From assembly GCA_027577595.1 (NCBI GenBank), contig JANBRJ010000068.1, positions 28,116 to 92,115 on the forward strand: DNA of 64,000 nt, given 5' to 3'. A program made the position numbers and the translations under genes. The DNA comes from Coemansia sp. RSA 487. Its lineage: Eukaryota > Kickxellomycota > Kickxellomycetes > Kickxellales > Kickxellaceae. This document shows positions 1-9,067 of this stretch, piece after piece. How positions within the stretch are numbered: the first letter of the stretch is position 1; each line of letters begins with the position of its first letter. The notes under the pieces are model-generated. The model saw nothing but the letters and a program-made list of their open reading frames with translations. It was not told the DNA's origin and did not search any database.

Positions 1-88
1 CGTCTTTCGCGTCGTGGAGGTCGATTGTGAGGAACACGATGTCTTCGCGCTGTGCCCACAGAACTGGCGGGTGAAGTCTAATATCCAT
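1..88 (-). CDS. p23/Wos2/Sba1-type Hsp90 co-chaperone, N-terminal fragment
   Basis: The minus strand opens with ATG at 88 and reads MDIRLHPPVLWAQREDIVFL followed by TIDLHDAKD to the window edge. The PPVLWAQR...VFLTID pattern is the first strand of the CS domain in p23/Wos2/Sba1 proteins, which bind the ATP-bound Hsp90 dimer and stabilise client complexes in cytosol and nucleus. Only 29 codons lie in the window; the rest continues beyond base 1. The plus strand is also open here (2-91), but that reading matches nothing I know, whereas the minus reading matches a family from its first residues. The spacer upstream on the minus strand (92-722) is AT-rich and fits a promoter. Confidence 0.82.
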   Translation of the reverse strand, partial: MDIRLHPPVLWAQREDIVFLTIDLHDAKD

Positions 89-91
89 TGA

Positions 92-722
92 TTACAACAA
101 CGGAAGAGGGGAGAGAGAGCCTGTACATATAGCGCTAATCAGTTAGATTTCATGTTTTGAAATTCAGCATATTCTTGCAGCTAACAAAAATATACCTTTG
201 ACTAAAGCCTCAGACAATTAAGCCTTTTCTTCGTGCCATTCAAAGATTACTTACATGGAAGAAGTCATGGTAAAGCGTATTGTGTTCTTACTAGCGGAGT
301 ATGCTCTTATATAGCTGAATGAAGAATGTTGACACAAGAAGCAAAACGGAGAAAGGCAGACCAAAAAAATACTGAAAAAGGAGAAGCAGAAATTGATCCA
401 GCCGAGCCGACACAAGCAAGTGAAAAATTAGAAGGGAATCGTTTGGAATGGCTCCGAAAGATGCAGAAGCTAACGTCATCACCATCATTCCCCTCTTCCT
501 GTCACCTTTTCTGGCCACATTGCTGAGTTGGATCTTGCATAAAGCCAGGCACACATTGATAAGCTCTTCTTGAAACCAATATGGTCCAGGCTGGGTTCAT
601 ATGAGATCTATTTTTTTCTTCTATCAGGCACAAGCTGTACAGCATAAATATTTGCAAAAACAAAAAGGAAAAGCGTAGCCAGCGCGCGCTTGCCTTTCTT
701 CTTGGGTGCGCGTGAGGCTGCA
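92..722. other. Intergenic spacer
   Basis: This AT-rich spacer lies between the start of the p23 gene and the stop of the SAM carrier gene, both on the minus strand. It holds the p23 promoter and the carrier 3' flank. The short open frames on both strands have no family resemblance and no coding-like composition. Confidence 0.5.
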
Positions 723-1568
723 CTATCTGTGCGCAAAGATCTTGCCTTCAACAAGAATCTCCTTTGCCTTTTCATACGAGCCGAGGAACACAAAGCCGCC
801 GACGCTGATCCAGATCGTGCGCGGGACAACGCCACTGAACAGCGCACGCGCACCCTCCTCGCGCGCAATGCGGGTCAGCGTTGACACGACGCCCGAGTAT
901 TCGTGGTGTGCGCTGACCCCTTTTGTTGAAAGCATGACGCGCGTCTTGACGACATCCAGCGGAGTGGTGAACGCTGCTGCCGCACCGCCCGCCACCGATC
1001 CACAAACTGCTGCCTCCCACGACTTGATGCCCCGGCCCTGCTTTGTCGCGTATGAGTGCTTGAGGTACTCGTACACTGGGAACTGGATACACGTGAACGG
1101 GATTTCGCGCACGACTTGCGTCAGGTATCCGCGGTAAAAGCCCAGCAGCCCCTCGGCTGCGTACGTTCCGCGGATCGCCGCGCCAAGTGATCGGTGGTGG
1201 TTTGCCTGCAGTCGCTGCTTCAGCACCTCCGTTGGTACGCGCACAAGGCATGCAGTGACCTCGCCGGCAGACGCTGCAGCCATGTACGCAAACGATTGGT
1301 ATTCGGGAGCCATACGCCGCTCGCATGCTGCCTTGGCTTGCTCGTACGTTAGGAAGAACATTGCGGCGCCAGGCGATGACCCGATGATCGCTGATGATAG
1401 TCCAGAGTAGATCCCGCGGAACCCACCGCTCCCCATGAATCCGGCCTTTGCTTGCAGCCGCGTCTTGATCGTGTCTAGTGGGAACAGCGCTGTGTCGACG
1501 GCAATGCCTGCGAGCCCACCGGCCACCAGGCACTGCGTGTTGTTTGGTTTTGTGCTTGTTTGCATCAT
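723..1568 (-). CDS. PET8: Mitochondrial S-adenosylmethionine carrier (Pet8/SAMC type)
   Basis: This is a 281-residue mitochondrial carrier family protein of the usual ~300-residue size with three tandem repeats. The signature motifs are PLDTIKTRLQ (Pro30), PTEVLKQRLQ (Pro112) and PLDVVKTRV (Pro203). The sequence between them, including FPLDTIKTRLQAKAGF and GVVPRTIWISVGG, is characteristic of the SAM transporter, which exchanges cytosolic S-adenosylmethionine for mitochondrial S-adenosylhomocysteine across the inner membrane and so feeds lipoate, biotin and RNA methylation chemistry. The frame stays open upstream to 1844, but that extension is low-complexity and the carrier fold begins just after the tandem ATGs at 1568 and 1565, so I start there. 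Assignment to SAMC rather than another carrier rests on remembered signature sequence. Confidence 0.88.
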   Translation of the reverse strand: MMQTSTKPNNTQCLVAGGLAGIAVDTALFPLDTIKTRLQAKAGFMGSGGFRGIYSGLSSAIIGSSPGAAMFFLTYEQAKAACERRMAPEYQSFAYMAAASAGEVTACLVRVPTEVLKQRLQANHHRSLGAAIRGTYAAEGLLGFYRGYLTQVVREIPFTCIQFPVYEYLKHSYATKQGRGIKSWEAAVCGSVAGGAAAAFTTPLDVVKTRVMLSTKGVSAHHEYSGVVSTLTRIAREEGARALFSGVVPRTIWISVGGFVFLGSYEKAKEILVEGKIFAHR

Positions 1569-2635
1569 CCAGGCTATAACATGCGCTAATGGACAGGACC
1601 ACGAATTACCAAGGCAAACGAAACAAGAGCAAAAGGGTGGAGGGATATCGATAAGAAATGGAAACAAAAATGCAAGAGAAGAGCTGATGCTTATGAAAGA
1701 AAAAGAAAGGAAGGCCAGCGATACTAAGCGCTGAAAACGATCCTTCTTTCGCAAAAAATGAGAAGCAGCAGTCGCTTGAAGGCGGTGGCGGACAAAATTC
1801 AATAAACCAGGCATTGGCAGAGCCAGCGGGATGATCGGGCTCAAGTTCTAAAAAAAAAACGCGCTGTCAACAGGTTCAACTGCGCTTGATTAAATGAATG
1901 GATGTCTCGACAAAAAGCCCTCTTTCCCCCACACTTTCTCGCGCTAGACAATAAGCTCGTCAATCTATCATGTGGATTGTAGACAGCGTGCGCGATCTGG
2001 TGCAATGACGCTAAACATTTGTCACCACCACAGTCGAAGCCCAACCTCTTGCCAGGACTGTCACCTGCCTTGTTCTGCTGGCTGTATCTATCTCTGTTTT
2101 CTTGGCCATATGTTGCCAAGTTGAAAGGCAGCAAAAAGAAGCGCTTGCATGCAAAAGCGAAAAGTTTGTATTGAAAAGATATCGCTGATACCGCTCTTCC
2201 TTTTCGTGTTTCTTTCAGGATATATATATATAAAAACATCCATTTGTTGCTGTTGTAAAAAGAACGGTTTAACCATTGTTCGTCTCTTTACACAGGGCTG
2301 TTATTAAATGGAGTGGAAGCCTATTTGTTTGGCTTCTGCTTTTGGCTTCTCTTCATTTGCTTTCTGTTTTTTTTGTTTCTTCTTTCTGTATTTCCTTTTT
2401 TTTTCTTGTTAATTGAGCTTGAATTTCTGTACTTTTTATTTCTAATTCTACGCTTTTCCATTTACCTCACCCCCACAGTGCAGACTCACAGCGTGAAAGC
2501 ACCCGACAACAGGAACACGAACCGCCTCTGTGAAGCATCAGAGCCTTATACTTTTGCGGTTCCATCAACTCGTCTTTTGCTAAGCGTGCAAGGTTCAAAA
2601 GATAGATAGATAGACAAGCCGTCTTCGCCGCTGCG
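1569..2635. promoter_or_regulatory. Divergent promoter region, SAM carrier / LDB17
   Basis: This 1.07-kb spacer separates two divergently transcribed genes, so it must hold both promoters. A TATA-like run of alternating T and A lies at 2219-2235. A strongly T/C-rich tract (about 2320-2470) precedes the LDB17 start on its coding strand, and a short GATA microsatellite lies at about 2601-2613. I see no coding feature. Confidence 0.5.
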
Positions 2636-5446
2636 ATGGCCGAAGCGCACGTCCCCTGTCCACCAGAGCCAGAGCAGCGCCCAGAATCGCCGCTGGCACG
2701 GCACATGCTGACAGCGAGAACGTCGCGGTTTTCGGTGCTTCTCGAAGACAGCGTCGACTATGCGGTGTATCGGACAACATACGGACGGCAGTTTTTGCAG
2801 CAGCAGCCCAAATTCGACTCGCTCAGAGACGCCGAGACGGAGCTCGAGTGCGTTCTTCACGACGATGCGTTTGCACAGCAGGAAGCGCCTACAGCGTCGG
2901 CGGTGATGGCCGAAAACGTAGCGCTGGCAATTGACTGGTACATCAGCGCCCTTGTGCTTTTGTTCGACGGCGACGAGCCCTTCCAGAACCCGGACTTTCT
3001 GCGGTTCTGCTGCTTGTTCTTTGCGTCCCCGCTGTACGAGAACAATGCGCGCCTGGTCCAGCGCCACTTGGTCAAGCGCACATATGCGGAACTTGGCGCC
3101 AGCCCTGCCGACAAATACGGTGACTCGCTCTGGATCCTGCTGGCCTTCATGCATCTCATCACAGACTTCCAGCAGGACACGTATCTGTTGTGCAAGGACT
3201 CGGGACTTTTCCCGCTCCTGCAGCACCTTATTTTGAGCACTCCCGAACGGCACTTGCACGTTCTAGCCATGTCGCTTATGTTTGAGATTGCACAGGCTGT
3301 GCCGCTCTCAAAACCGGATCTGCTCTGCGTCAGCGACGAATTCCTTGTTTATTTGCTGGAGTATGTCGAAGGCATGCGGTATGCGGAAAGCGACATGTAC
3401 AACAACACCGGCACCAAGCTTGTTGTTGCGCTTAATGAGCAGTTTCTCCGGCCAACCAGCAAGCTACGTGCGCCTCAATGCAACGGCGCCGCACGCATAG
3501 AGAGCAGTAGAAGCGAGGGCCCCGGCATCGGAGTGCCGTCTCCACCGCTGTCTACCAGGTCGACTGGGCAGCAACCACCACCTTCTCGAGAAGCGATGTA
3601 CAGTCCTGTTTGCTCGCAGACAGCACCACGAGTCAGCCACCACGCACGCACGGCCTCAGCCTGCTTCCCTGCTACTTCTCATTCATCTGTAAATAAGCCA
3701 GAAGCAGACGCCACAGATTGTGCAGACCAGCCACCGCCGCAGAACCAGCAGCAACAACAGAAGCACCTGACAGTACGCAACCTACATGATGACGACTCGC
3801 ACTTGCTTTTGCGTAGCCGGTCCATGGACTTTAACGCCCTGGTGCACAGCCAGCCCGCCGCCACCGCTCACGACACGCATGCCGAGGAGTCGCAATCGAC
3901 ATCATACCTGCATACACAAACGACGACAACACCTGTTGTGGCTATCCTTGCTCGACGCACCGACCGCTGCAAAACGTTCACAGAGAATCTGGTCTTTCTG
4001 CTGAACCGTGAGGCTGAGCCGCTCACGCAAACGCTAATCCTGAACATGCTTGCGTGCATTCTTGCAACAGACAGCACGTCGGACATCCTGTACACCAACG
4101 ACATGCACGTGCTAGTGGACATCCTGATCCGCGACCTCAGCAATCTCTCCGAGGGCATCCAGCAGCGTCTGCGCCAAGCATACCTGCGCGTTGTGTGTGC
4201 GCTCCTACGCAACCGCCTATTCCTTGCGGCCCGGCACAGGCTTTCGGATATTGAGCTCTGCCTGGTCAACATCCTTAGACAGTCGCTGATATGCTCGCAG
4301 TCATCCTCATTGGCTGTCGGTGCGGTATCGCGCAGAGGCAGCGTCAGTTCGACGAGCACGCGCCATAACTCAATGGTGTCGGCAGACTTTTCGGTCCTTG
4401 TATCCGGAGGTAGCGGCAATGGTAGAGGAACCCATGATGCACACAGGGAGTGCAGCAGAGCAGAGTCGCCGGCATCCTCGCGTTCGTCGGTGGTTAGCGA
4501 GGAGACGTGCTGCCCACGACAGACCGATGACCAAGTCGCACAGAACCAGCATCAGCACCAGCCACGGAGTCAGAGCATCGATGTCTGCCCCAAGGCCATG
4601 CGCCGCCCAGCGCCGCCGCCGCCGCCGCCTCCATCATCGTCCCCGTTACGCGGGTCAAGGCCGTCCTCGCTGTGCGAGTCGAGGCCGTTGTCGGCATCGT
4701 CCTACAGCACGCAGCACCACGGGCGGCGCCGTCGGGCACCACCGCCTCCTCCACCCTTGTCCTCCTGCTCGTCGCCATTGCGATCGTCGCAGCTAAACAC
4801 AGTCAACGAGGGCGTCGCAATGGACTCGCCAGCCAATGGATCGACTGCACATAGACCAGCGCCATCGCGACGGAAAGCTCCGCCGCCACCGCCGCCACCG
4901 CGCTCTCGGCCGTCAAGCAGGGGAAACTATGTACCGCCTGTTCCGCAGTCTCCGAACAGCATAAACCAACAGCACCAAGCACCAGCACCGCCAACCATCC
5001 TCCCCAGGCGCGGGAAGGCAGAGCCCACAGGGCTACGTCGCCAGCTGTCGGTTAAAAAGAGCGTCACCAAGTACAAGCTCCGCAGCACACGCCCGCCACC
5101 GCCACCACCACCTGTGTCGCTTGCAACGACGCCTGTAAGCGCACAGCACATGGAACCAATGGCCACCGGAGACAACTCGCTTCCTGGCGGAGATGACCAT
5201 CACATTGGCATGTATCCTGAAGGAGCTGCTATTTGTGTGAACGGACACCATGTCAACGACAGTGAGGATGACCTGGACGACAGTGCATCTGACGCTGGGT
5301 CGGAATCTGCTGGTCCTGACGATTCCGTTGAGGAACGCAGAATCACACGTAAACTGGTCGAGAGTGCACTGCGCTCGTGTCATGAGGCGCGTCATTTTGC
5401 TGTCAAGCGTCGGTATGTTGCTGGTCCTTCGCGAATAGAGATCTAA
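2636..5446 (+). CDS. LDB17: Ldb17/SPIN90-family actin regulator with polyproline cassettes
   Basis: This is a 936-residue protein. Residues ~30-280 and ~440-556 form the two halves of the helical SPIN90/Ldb17 domain (for example VDYAVYRTTYGRQFL and LTQTLILNMLACILATDS), split by a low-complexity Q/P/S/H insert. Family members (Dip1, Ldb17, SPIN90/WISH) activate Arp2/3 complex without a mother filament and act at endocytic actin patches. From ~650 onward there are at least four cassettes of basic residues followed by prolines (near 655, 698, 745 and 819), which are class-I SH3 ligands or profilin-binding tracts. The tail is acidic and ends with a basic stretch. The ATG at 2636 is the first in frame after a pyrimidine-rich leader. 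No intron is needed. Confidence 0.85.
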   Translation: MAEAHVPCPPEPEQRPESPLARHMLTARTSRFSVLLEDSVDYAVYRTTYGRQFLQQQPKFDSLRDAETELECVLHDDAFAQQEAPTASAVMAENVALAIDWYISALVLLFDGDEPFQNPDFLRFCCLFFASPLYENNARLVQRHLVKRTYAELGASPADKYGDSLWILLAFMHLITDFQQDTYLLCKDSGLFPLLQHLILSTPERHLHVLAMSLMFEIAQAVPLSKPDLLCVSDEFLVYLLEYVEGMRYAESDMYNNTGTKLVVALNEQFLRPTSKLRAPQCNGAARIESSRSEGPGIGVPSPPLSTRSTGQQPPPSREAMYSPVCSQTAPRVSHHARTASACFPATSHSSVNKPEADATDCADQPPPQNQQQQQKHLTVRNLHDDDSHLLLRSRSMDFNALVHSQPAATAHDTHAEESQSTSYLHTQTTTTPVVAILARRTDRCKTFTENLVFLLNREAEPLTQTLILNMLACILATDSTSDILYTNDMHVLVDILIRDLSNLSEGIQQRLRQAYLRVVCALLRNRLFLAARHRLSDIELCLVNILRQSLICSQSSSLAVGAVSRRGSVSSTSTRHNSMVSADFSVLVSGGSGNGRGTHDAHRECSRAESPASSRSSVVSEETCCPRQTDDQVAQNQHQHQPRSQSIDVCPKAMRRPAPPPPPPPSSSPLRGSRPSSLCESRPLSASSYSTQHHGRRRRAPPPPPPLSSCSSPLRSSQLNTVNEGVAMDSPANGSTAHRPAPSRRKAPPPPPPPRSRPSSRGNYVPPVPQSPNSINQQHQAPAPPTILPRRGKAEPTGLRRQLSVKKSVTKYKLRSTRPPPPPPPVSLATTPVSAQHMEPMATGDNSLPGGDDHHIGMYPEGAAICVNGHHVNDSEDDLDDSASDAGSESAGPDDSVEERRITRKLVESALRSCHEARHFAVKRRYVAGPSRIEI

Positions 5447-6029
5447 TAAGGAAATTCGCTAGAGATAGTATCATCATGCTCTTGTTTTCCTTCGCGGAAT
5501 CTTTATCCACTAGTATGTATTTTAATTACAATGCTTAGCGGCTTTTATATATGTGTAAAACCTATCACCTCCATCGTATAATTAACACCTAGTGGGGTAG
5601 TCATGAGGACACCAAATGCTAATTGCTATCACAGAAGTGGAGGGCGAGACTCACATTTCGTCGTCGCGCTTGGCGTCCTGGTCCACGGCTGTATTTGCCT
5701 TTGCGGCCTGTTCTGGATGAACAGGTTCGAGGTATGTGGACTCTGTCTTGGAGCCTTCTTCAATTGGGAAACTGATGCGGTTCGAGCCGAGCTATCTTTG
5801 CATTTCACATTTTTCAAAGACAAAAAATCCCCCCACACGCAAAGCAAAGCATATTCTCTACTCGCCATGTCTCGACTTTTGCATTCCAAATCTAAAACCT
5901 CTACTTTTTTTATCTTTAATCGGTGTTTGTGAATCGAAAAAAAAGCAGCAAGAGATTGAGAAGACCATTCCAACAATCCTTGTTTTGTATAACTTTCTAG
6001 CCAGCTAATGTGCTTGTAATTGAAAAAGT
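5447..6029. other. Intergenic spacer
   Basis: This is the LDB17 3' flank and upstream region of the small membrane-protein gene. Long A and T runs are present. I see no gene or RNA. Confidence 0.45.
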
Positions 6030-6299
6030 ATGCGGTTTCGTACACTCACCGGAGTACAACGACACAGACTAACGAATGCGCTCTTTGTCGCCGGGGTGGT
6101 TTCTGCTCTAGGAACAGTGACAGGATCAAACCTACTGGGCTGTCCTGTAGTAAACAGGGATAGCCGATTGGACGCAGCAAGCGATGAGGACGTAGCAGAT
6201 AATCTAAAGAATGGATCCCAAACGTTGCCGCGTGCTAAGGGGTTGGAGGGGCTTGAAGAGTCCAGATTTGTTGGTGGCAAAATGGAACCCCGTCGGTAG
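6030..6299 (+). CDS. Small single-pass membrane protein, probably mitochondrial
   Basis: This 89-codon frame has balanced codon use, unlike the surrounding AT-rich spacer. It begins with the basic segment MRFRTLTGVQRHRLTN, has one hydrophobic helix (about residues 17-40, ALFVAGVVSALGTVTG) ending at a CPVVNR motif, and finishes with a charged soluble tail of ~45 residues. A positive N terminus, one TM helix and a short tail is the layout of small inner-membrane assembly factors, so a mitochondrial location is my inference. I do not recognise a named family. The gene stands alone between LDB17 and the bZIP gene and is convergent with the latter. Confidence 0.55.
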   Translation: MRFRTLTGVQRHRLTNALFVAGVVSALGTVTGSNLLGCPVVNRDSRLDAASDEDVADNLKNGSQTLPRAKGLEGLEESRFVGGKMEPRR

Positions 6300-6659
6300 T
6301 GCGTGTGCCCATTAATGGAGCTTGGTTATCGGAACCGTTAAAAAGGAGAACAGCATTGTTCCTTTTTTTACTAGATATTTTTTTATCTATTCATCATCTA
6401 GGCGCTTTGATCTCCGCTTTGTATTTATCAACTTGCTATCTATCAATACGACATGTGAAAAATGGACTTTATCTATTATGAACATTTGCAGCTTATGTTG
6501 ATAACGACAAAAGAAAACAGAATCAGCTGTCAATGCGTGAAAGGAGCATATCCCTCCTAAAGGCTAGCAACAGTAAAAGTAACACGTTTACAAACTAAAA
6601 GAAGCAAATGAAATATGAGAAATATAAGTCAAACAAACAAAATAACTGCCCTTTCCGCT
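6300..6659. terminator. Convergent 3' region
   Basis: This AT-rich segment lies between the converging stops of the small membrane-protein gene (plus) and the bZIP gene (minus). It holds both 3' ends. I see nothing else. Confidence 0.4.
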
Positions 6660-8360
6660 TTAATAGTCGCCATTCACCAAGTTTGCAGAACTTGTGGACC
6701 GAACAGACACACGGGGTCGTTTAGAGGCCAACGACGGACTAGACATCGACTCGATCGACGACTCTGCCGCATAATCAGCAGAATTCTGCTGCTGGTGAAT
6801 CAGCTGACGTGCGGCCAGCACAGGTGTCGTTGCTGAGCTGCTGGCACGCATCCCGCCGAGCGTCAGCTTGGCATTGAGCTCCTCGATCTCCTTGCGCAAC
6901 CGGCTGTTCTCCTCATTTAGATCATGCACTTGATCCTCGAGATTTGTTATGTACGCCTTCTTCTTCTGACGGCACTCCTTGGCGGCCAGGCGGTTGCGCT
7001 GTAACCGGCGCGCTCGCCGCTCATCAGCAGTCAGGTGACGAAGTGATCCAGGCCGCCCAGATCCTGGCGCATCGGGCGTCAACGGCATTCCGTTAGCTGC
7101 TGTGTCGAGCAGGAGGTCGTCGTCGTCGTCGTCGTCGTCGTCTGAGTACATTTTTCTTTTGGTTGGCGGCTCGTTGGGTGGTGTGTGATCTGGTGCACCG
7201 ATGGCTGCAGCTGTGGCGGCACTGACACCAGCCGCCGCCTTTCTTCGACGCCCGCCACCACCACCAGTTCCCCTCTTGCTCTTCTTCTGGGGCGTCGTAT
7301 CAACGGACAAAGACCTTTGCTGTAGCTGCGGCGCGTGCAGGGCGGCCGACACGTCGATTGACGCAGCTGCCATGTCCGATGTGATCTGGTTTGCCGCAGC
7401 AATCGATGTGGGCGACAGGCCGCCAAACGCCGCCATATCAAGTACGTGCTGCATTGACGAATCCCCAGCAGTGACAGCCATCGTACCAGGTGCACCGCTT
7501 GCTGCAGTGGCAGGCGCCGAGATTGCAGCAATTGCAGCAGACGTGGCGGCAGCGGACATTAGCGGATCATCGTCCATGCCATCAGATAGTGACATGCGCT
7601 CTCCGGGAGCCGGCGTACCCTGCAGCGACGTCGACACAGATGGGATCGTCGGTAGCATGACCGAGTGCATCCCCGACGCCGCCAACAACGCCGCAGCTGC
7701 CGCGTTATGTTGCGCTGCCTGCGTCGAGTACGTGGACATTTGCGAAATCGGCGGTGGCGGCGAGTTGACGGCAGCAGCCATTGCCGCAGCAGCAGCAACC
7801 TCGCCGTCCATGTACGATTTGGCACTGTTGGCGAACGACGCAAGCACGGAGCTGGCCGCCGCAACCGCCTCGACGCTGCTCCGCCGGCGGTGCGCGTTCG
7901 TTGAGTGGTACGAGCTCATTATCTCCATGACTTGATCGTGCGCATTGCGCTGCAGCGTTGCTAGCACGTTTTCGTCCTGTGTTGACGCCGACGTCATCAC
8001 CGGCGGTGCTCCCATCATGGTGGTTGTAACAAGACCACCACTTCCACCACTGCTGGCTACAACCTGCTGTTGCTGTTGCTGCGTGGCAAACGCGAACGCA
8101 TGGGTTCTGTCTACCACTGGGATCTGTGCGTTGGTGATGGCCGAGCTCAATGCGGCAGCAGTGGCCGTTCCGATATCGTCGGGTCGTGACTCCACCGCTT
8201 CCAAGGAATCATCGGCTTCATGGTCTGAGTCAAGCGCAGGAAACGGCGATAGCAGCTGCGACACGGTGGTTGCTTCTGTTTGTCCAGGCACTGTTGCTGC
8301 TGCTGCCGCCACGACGGCCGCCAGGGAATCAGTGGACGGTGCAGTCGAGGACTCTGACAT
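6660..8360 (-). CDS. bZIP transcription factor, CREB/ATF-like
   Basis: This is a 566-residue protein. At about residues 440-503 lies a bZIP domain: the basic region has the N-x7-R signature in NRLAAKECRQKKKAY, close to the CREB/ATF class, followed by a zipper with leucines every seven residues (NLEDQVHDLNEENSRL). Members bind CRE-like TGACGTCA sites as dimers. Upstream are long Ala/Ser/Gln-rich tracts, a Gly/Arg/Lys-rich nuclear-localisation-like patch near 370 and an uninterrupted run of nine aspartates near 400, encoded by a pure GAC/GAT array at about 7114-7141. No MAPK-type domain found in Atf1/Sko1 proteins is evident to me, so orthology within the ATF group is open. The start at 8360 is the first ATG of the frame. 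Confidence 0.88.
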   Translation of the reverse strand: MSESSTAPSTDSLAAVVAAAAATVPGQTEATTVSQLLSPFPALDSDHEADDSLEAVESRPDDIGTATAAALSSAITNAQIPVVDRTHAFAFATQQQQQQVVASSGGSGGLVTTTMMGAPPVMTSASTQDENVLATLQRNAHDQVMEIMSSYHSTNAHRRRSSVEAVAAASSVLASFANSAKSYMDGEVAAAAAMAAAVNSPPPPISQMSTYSTQAAQHNAAAAALLAASGMHSVMLPTIPSVSTSLQGTPAPGERMSLSDGMDDDPLMSAAATSAAIAAISAPATAASGAPGTMAVTAGDSSMQHVLDMAAFGGLSPTSIAAANQITSDMAAASIDVSAALHAPQLQQRSLSVDTTPQKKSKRGTGGGGGRRRKAAAGVSAATAAAIGAPDHTPPNEPPTKRKMYSDDDDDDDDDLLLDTAANGMPLTPDAPGSGRPGSLRHLTADERRARRLQRNRLAAKECRQKKKAYITNLEDQVHDLNEENSRLRKEIEELNAKLTLGGMRASSSATTPVLAARQLIHQQQNSADYAAESSIESMSSPSLASKRPRVSVRSTSSANLVNGDY

Positions 8361-9067
8361 GTGTTGCTTCGACTTCTTTTTTTGTTTTTATCGGTCGGCT
8401 CAATAGAAAGGAGGCAGCGTGCTTTAGTACAGGGAGAGGCAAGCGGAACGATTCAGCACAGGCTAATGCAAAATAATAACTAAATATATAATAGAAGAGT
8501 ATTGGGAATTATTTTGTTTATTGTTTGCGGGCAAGGTGTGTTTTGACAAGAGCCCTTGCTCACAAAGTAAAACAGTACCCAAGGTGACTTTTTTAAGACA
8601 AGGAAATGAGCTTTGCGACGTAAAAAAAAATACAGAACTTTTTGTGCGAGAAATAAAGGTAGGACAAACTGACAAATTAAGACGGGCTAGAATTTAAAAA
8701 AAAAGGATAACTGAGAAGAGTACAGAAAAGAAGAGGGAGGCGTGACGACACGAATTTCGCCACTTGCCTTCCCCCCTCTCTGGGCCAGTAAAGCTACCGC
8801 TTCTCAAAGCAGAACTCGCCTATGTTGCCACAGATAGCAAGCGAGCCCATATCGCTATCATGCAACCCAAGTCTCCTGAATATACCTCTCTTTGGCTTCT
8901 GAGCTGAAAAGACACTGCACCGACTGTGCGGCCAGAGCTGAGAAAAAATTTTCTTCCACTGACTCGATCGGTGCTCATTGGACAAAACTGCCTAAAATGT
9001 CCGGCAATCACAGCCAAGATATCTCACCATCCAGCACAACGGATCTTGAGCTAACCATACATTTGGA
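8361..9067. promoter_or_regulatory. Spacer with bZIP promoter and GUF1 3' flank
   Basis: Both flanking genes are on the minus strand. The part next to the bZIP start is AT-rich with A-runs. The part from about 8790 to 9067, just beyond the GUF1 stop, is less AT-rich and open on both strands without recognisable protein, so it is probably 3' UTR. Confidence 0.4.

Noticed and set aside
5690-5760. A tRNA B-box-like GGTTCGAGG at about 5724
   Set aside because: No cloverleaf stems or A box could be drawn around it.
7201-7935. A 244-codon plus-strand frame across the bZIP gene
   Set aside because: Antisense shadow of Ala/Ser-rich codons; the bZIP domain on the other strand is unambiguous.
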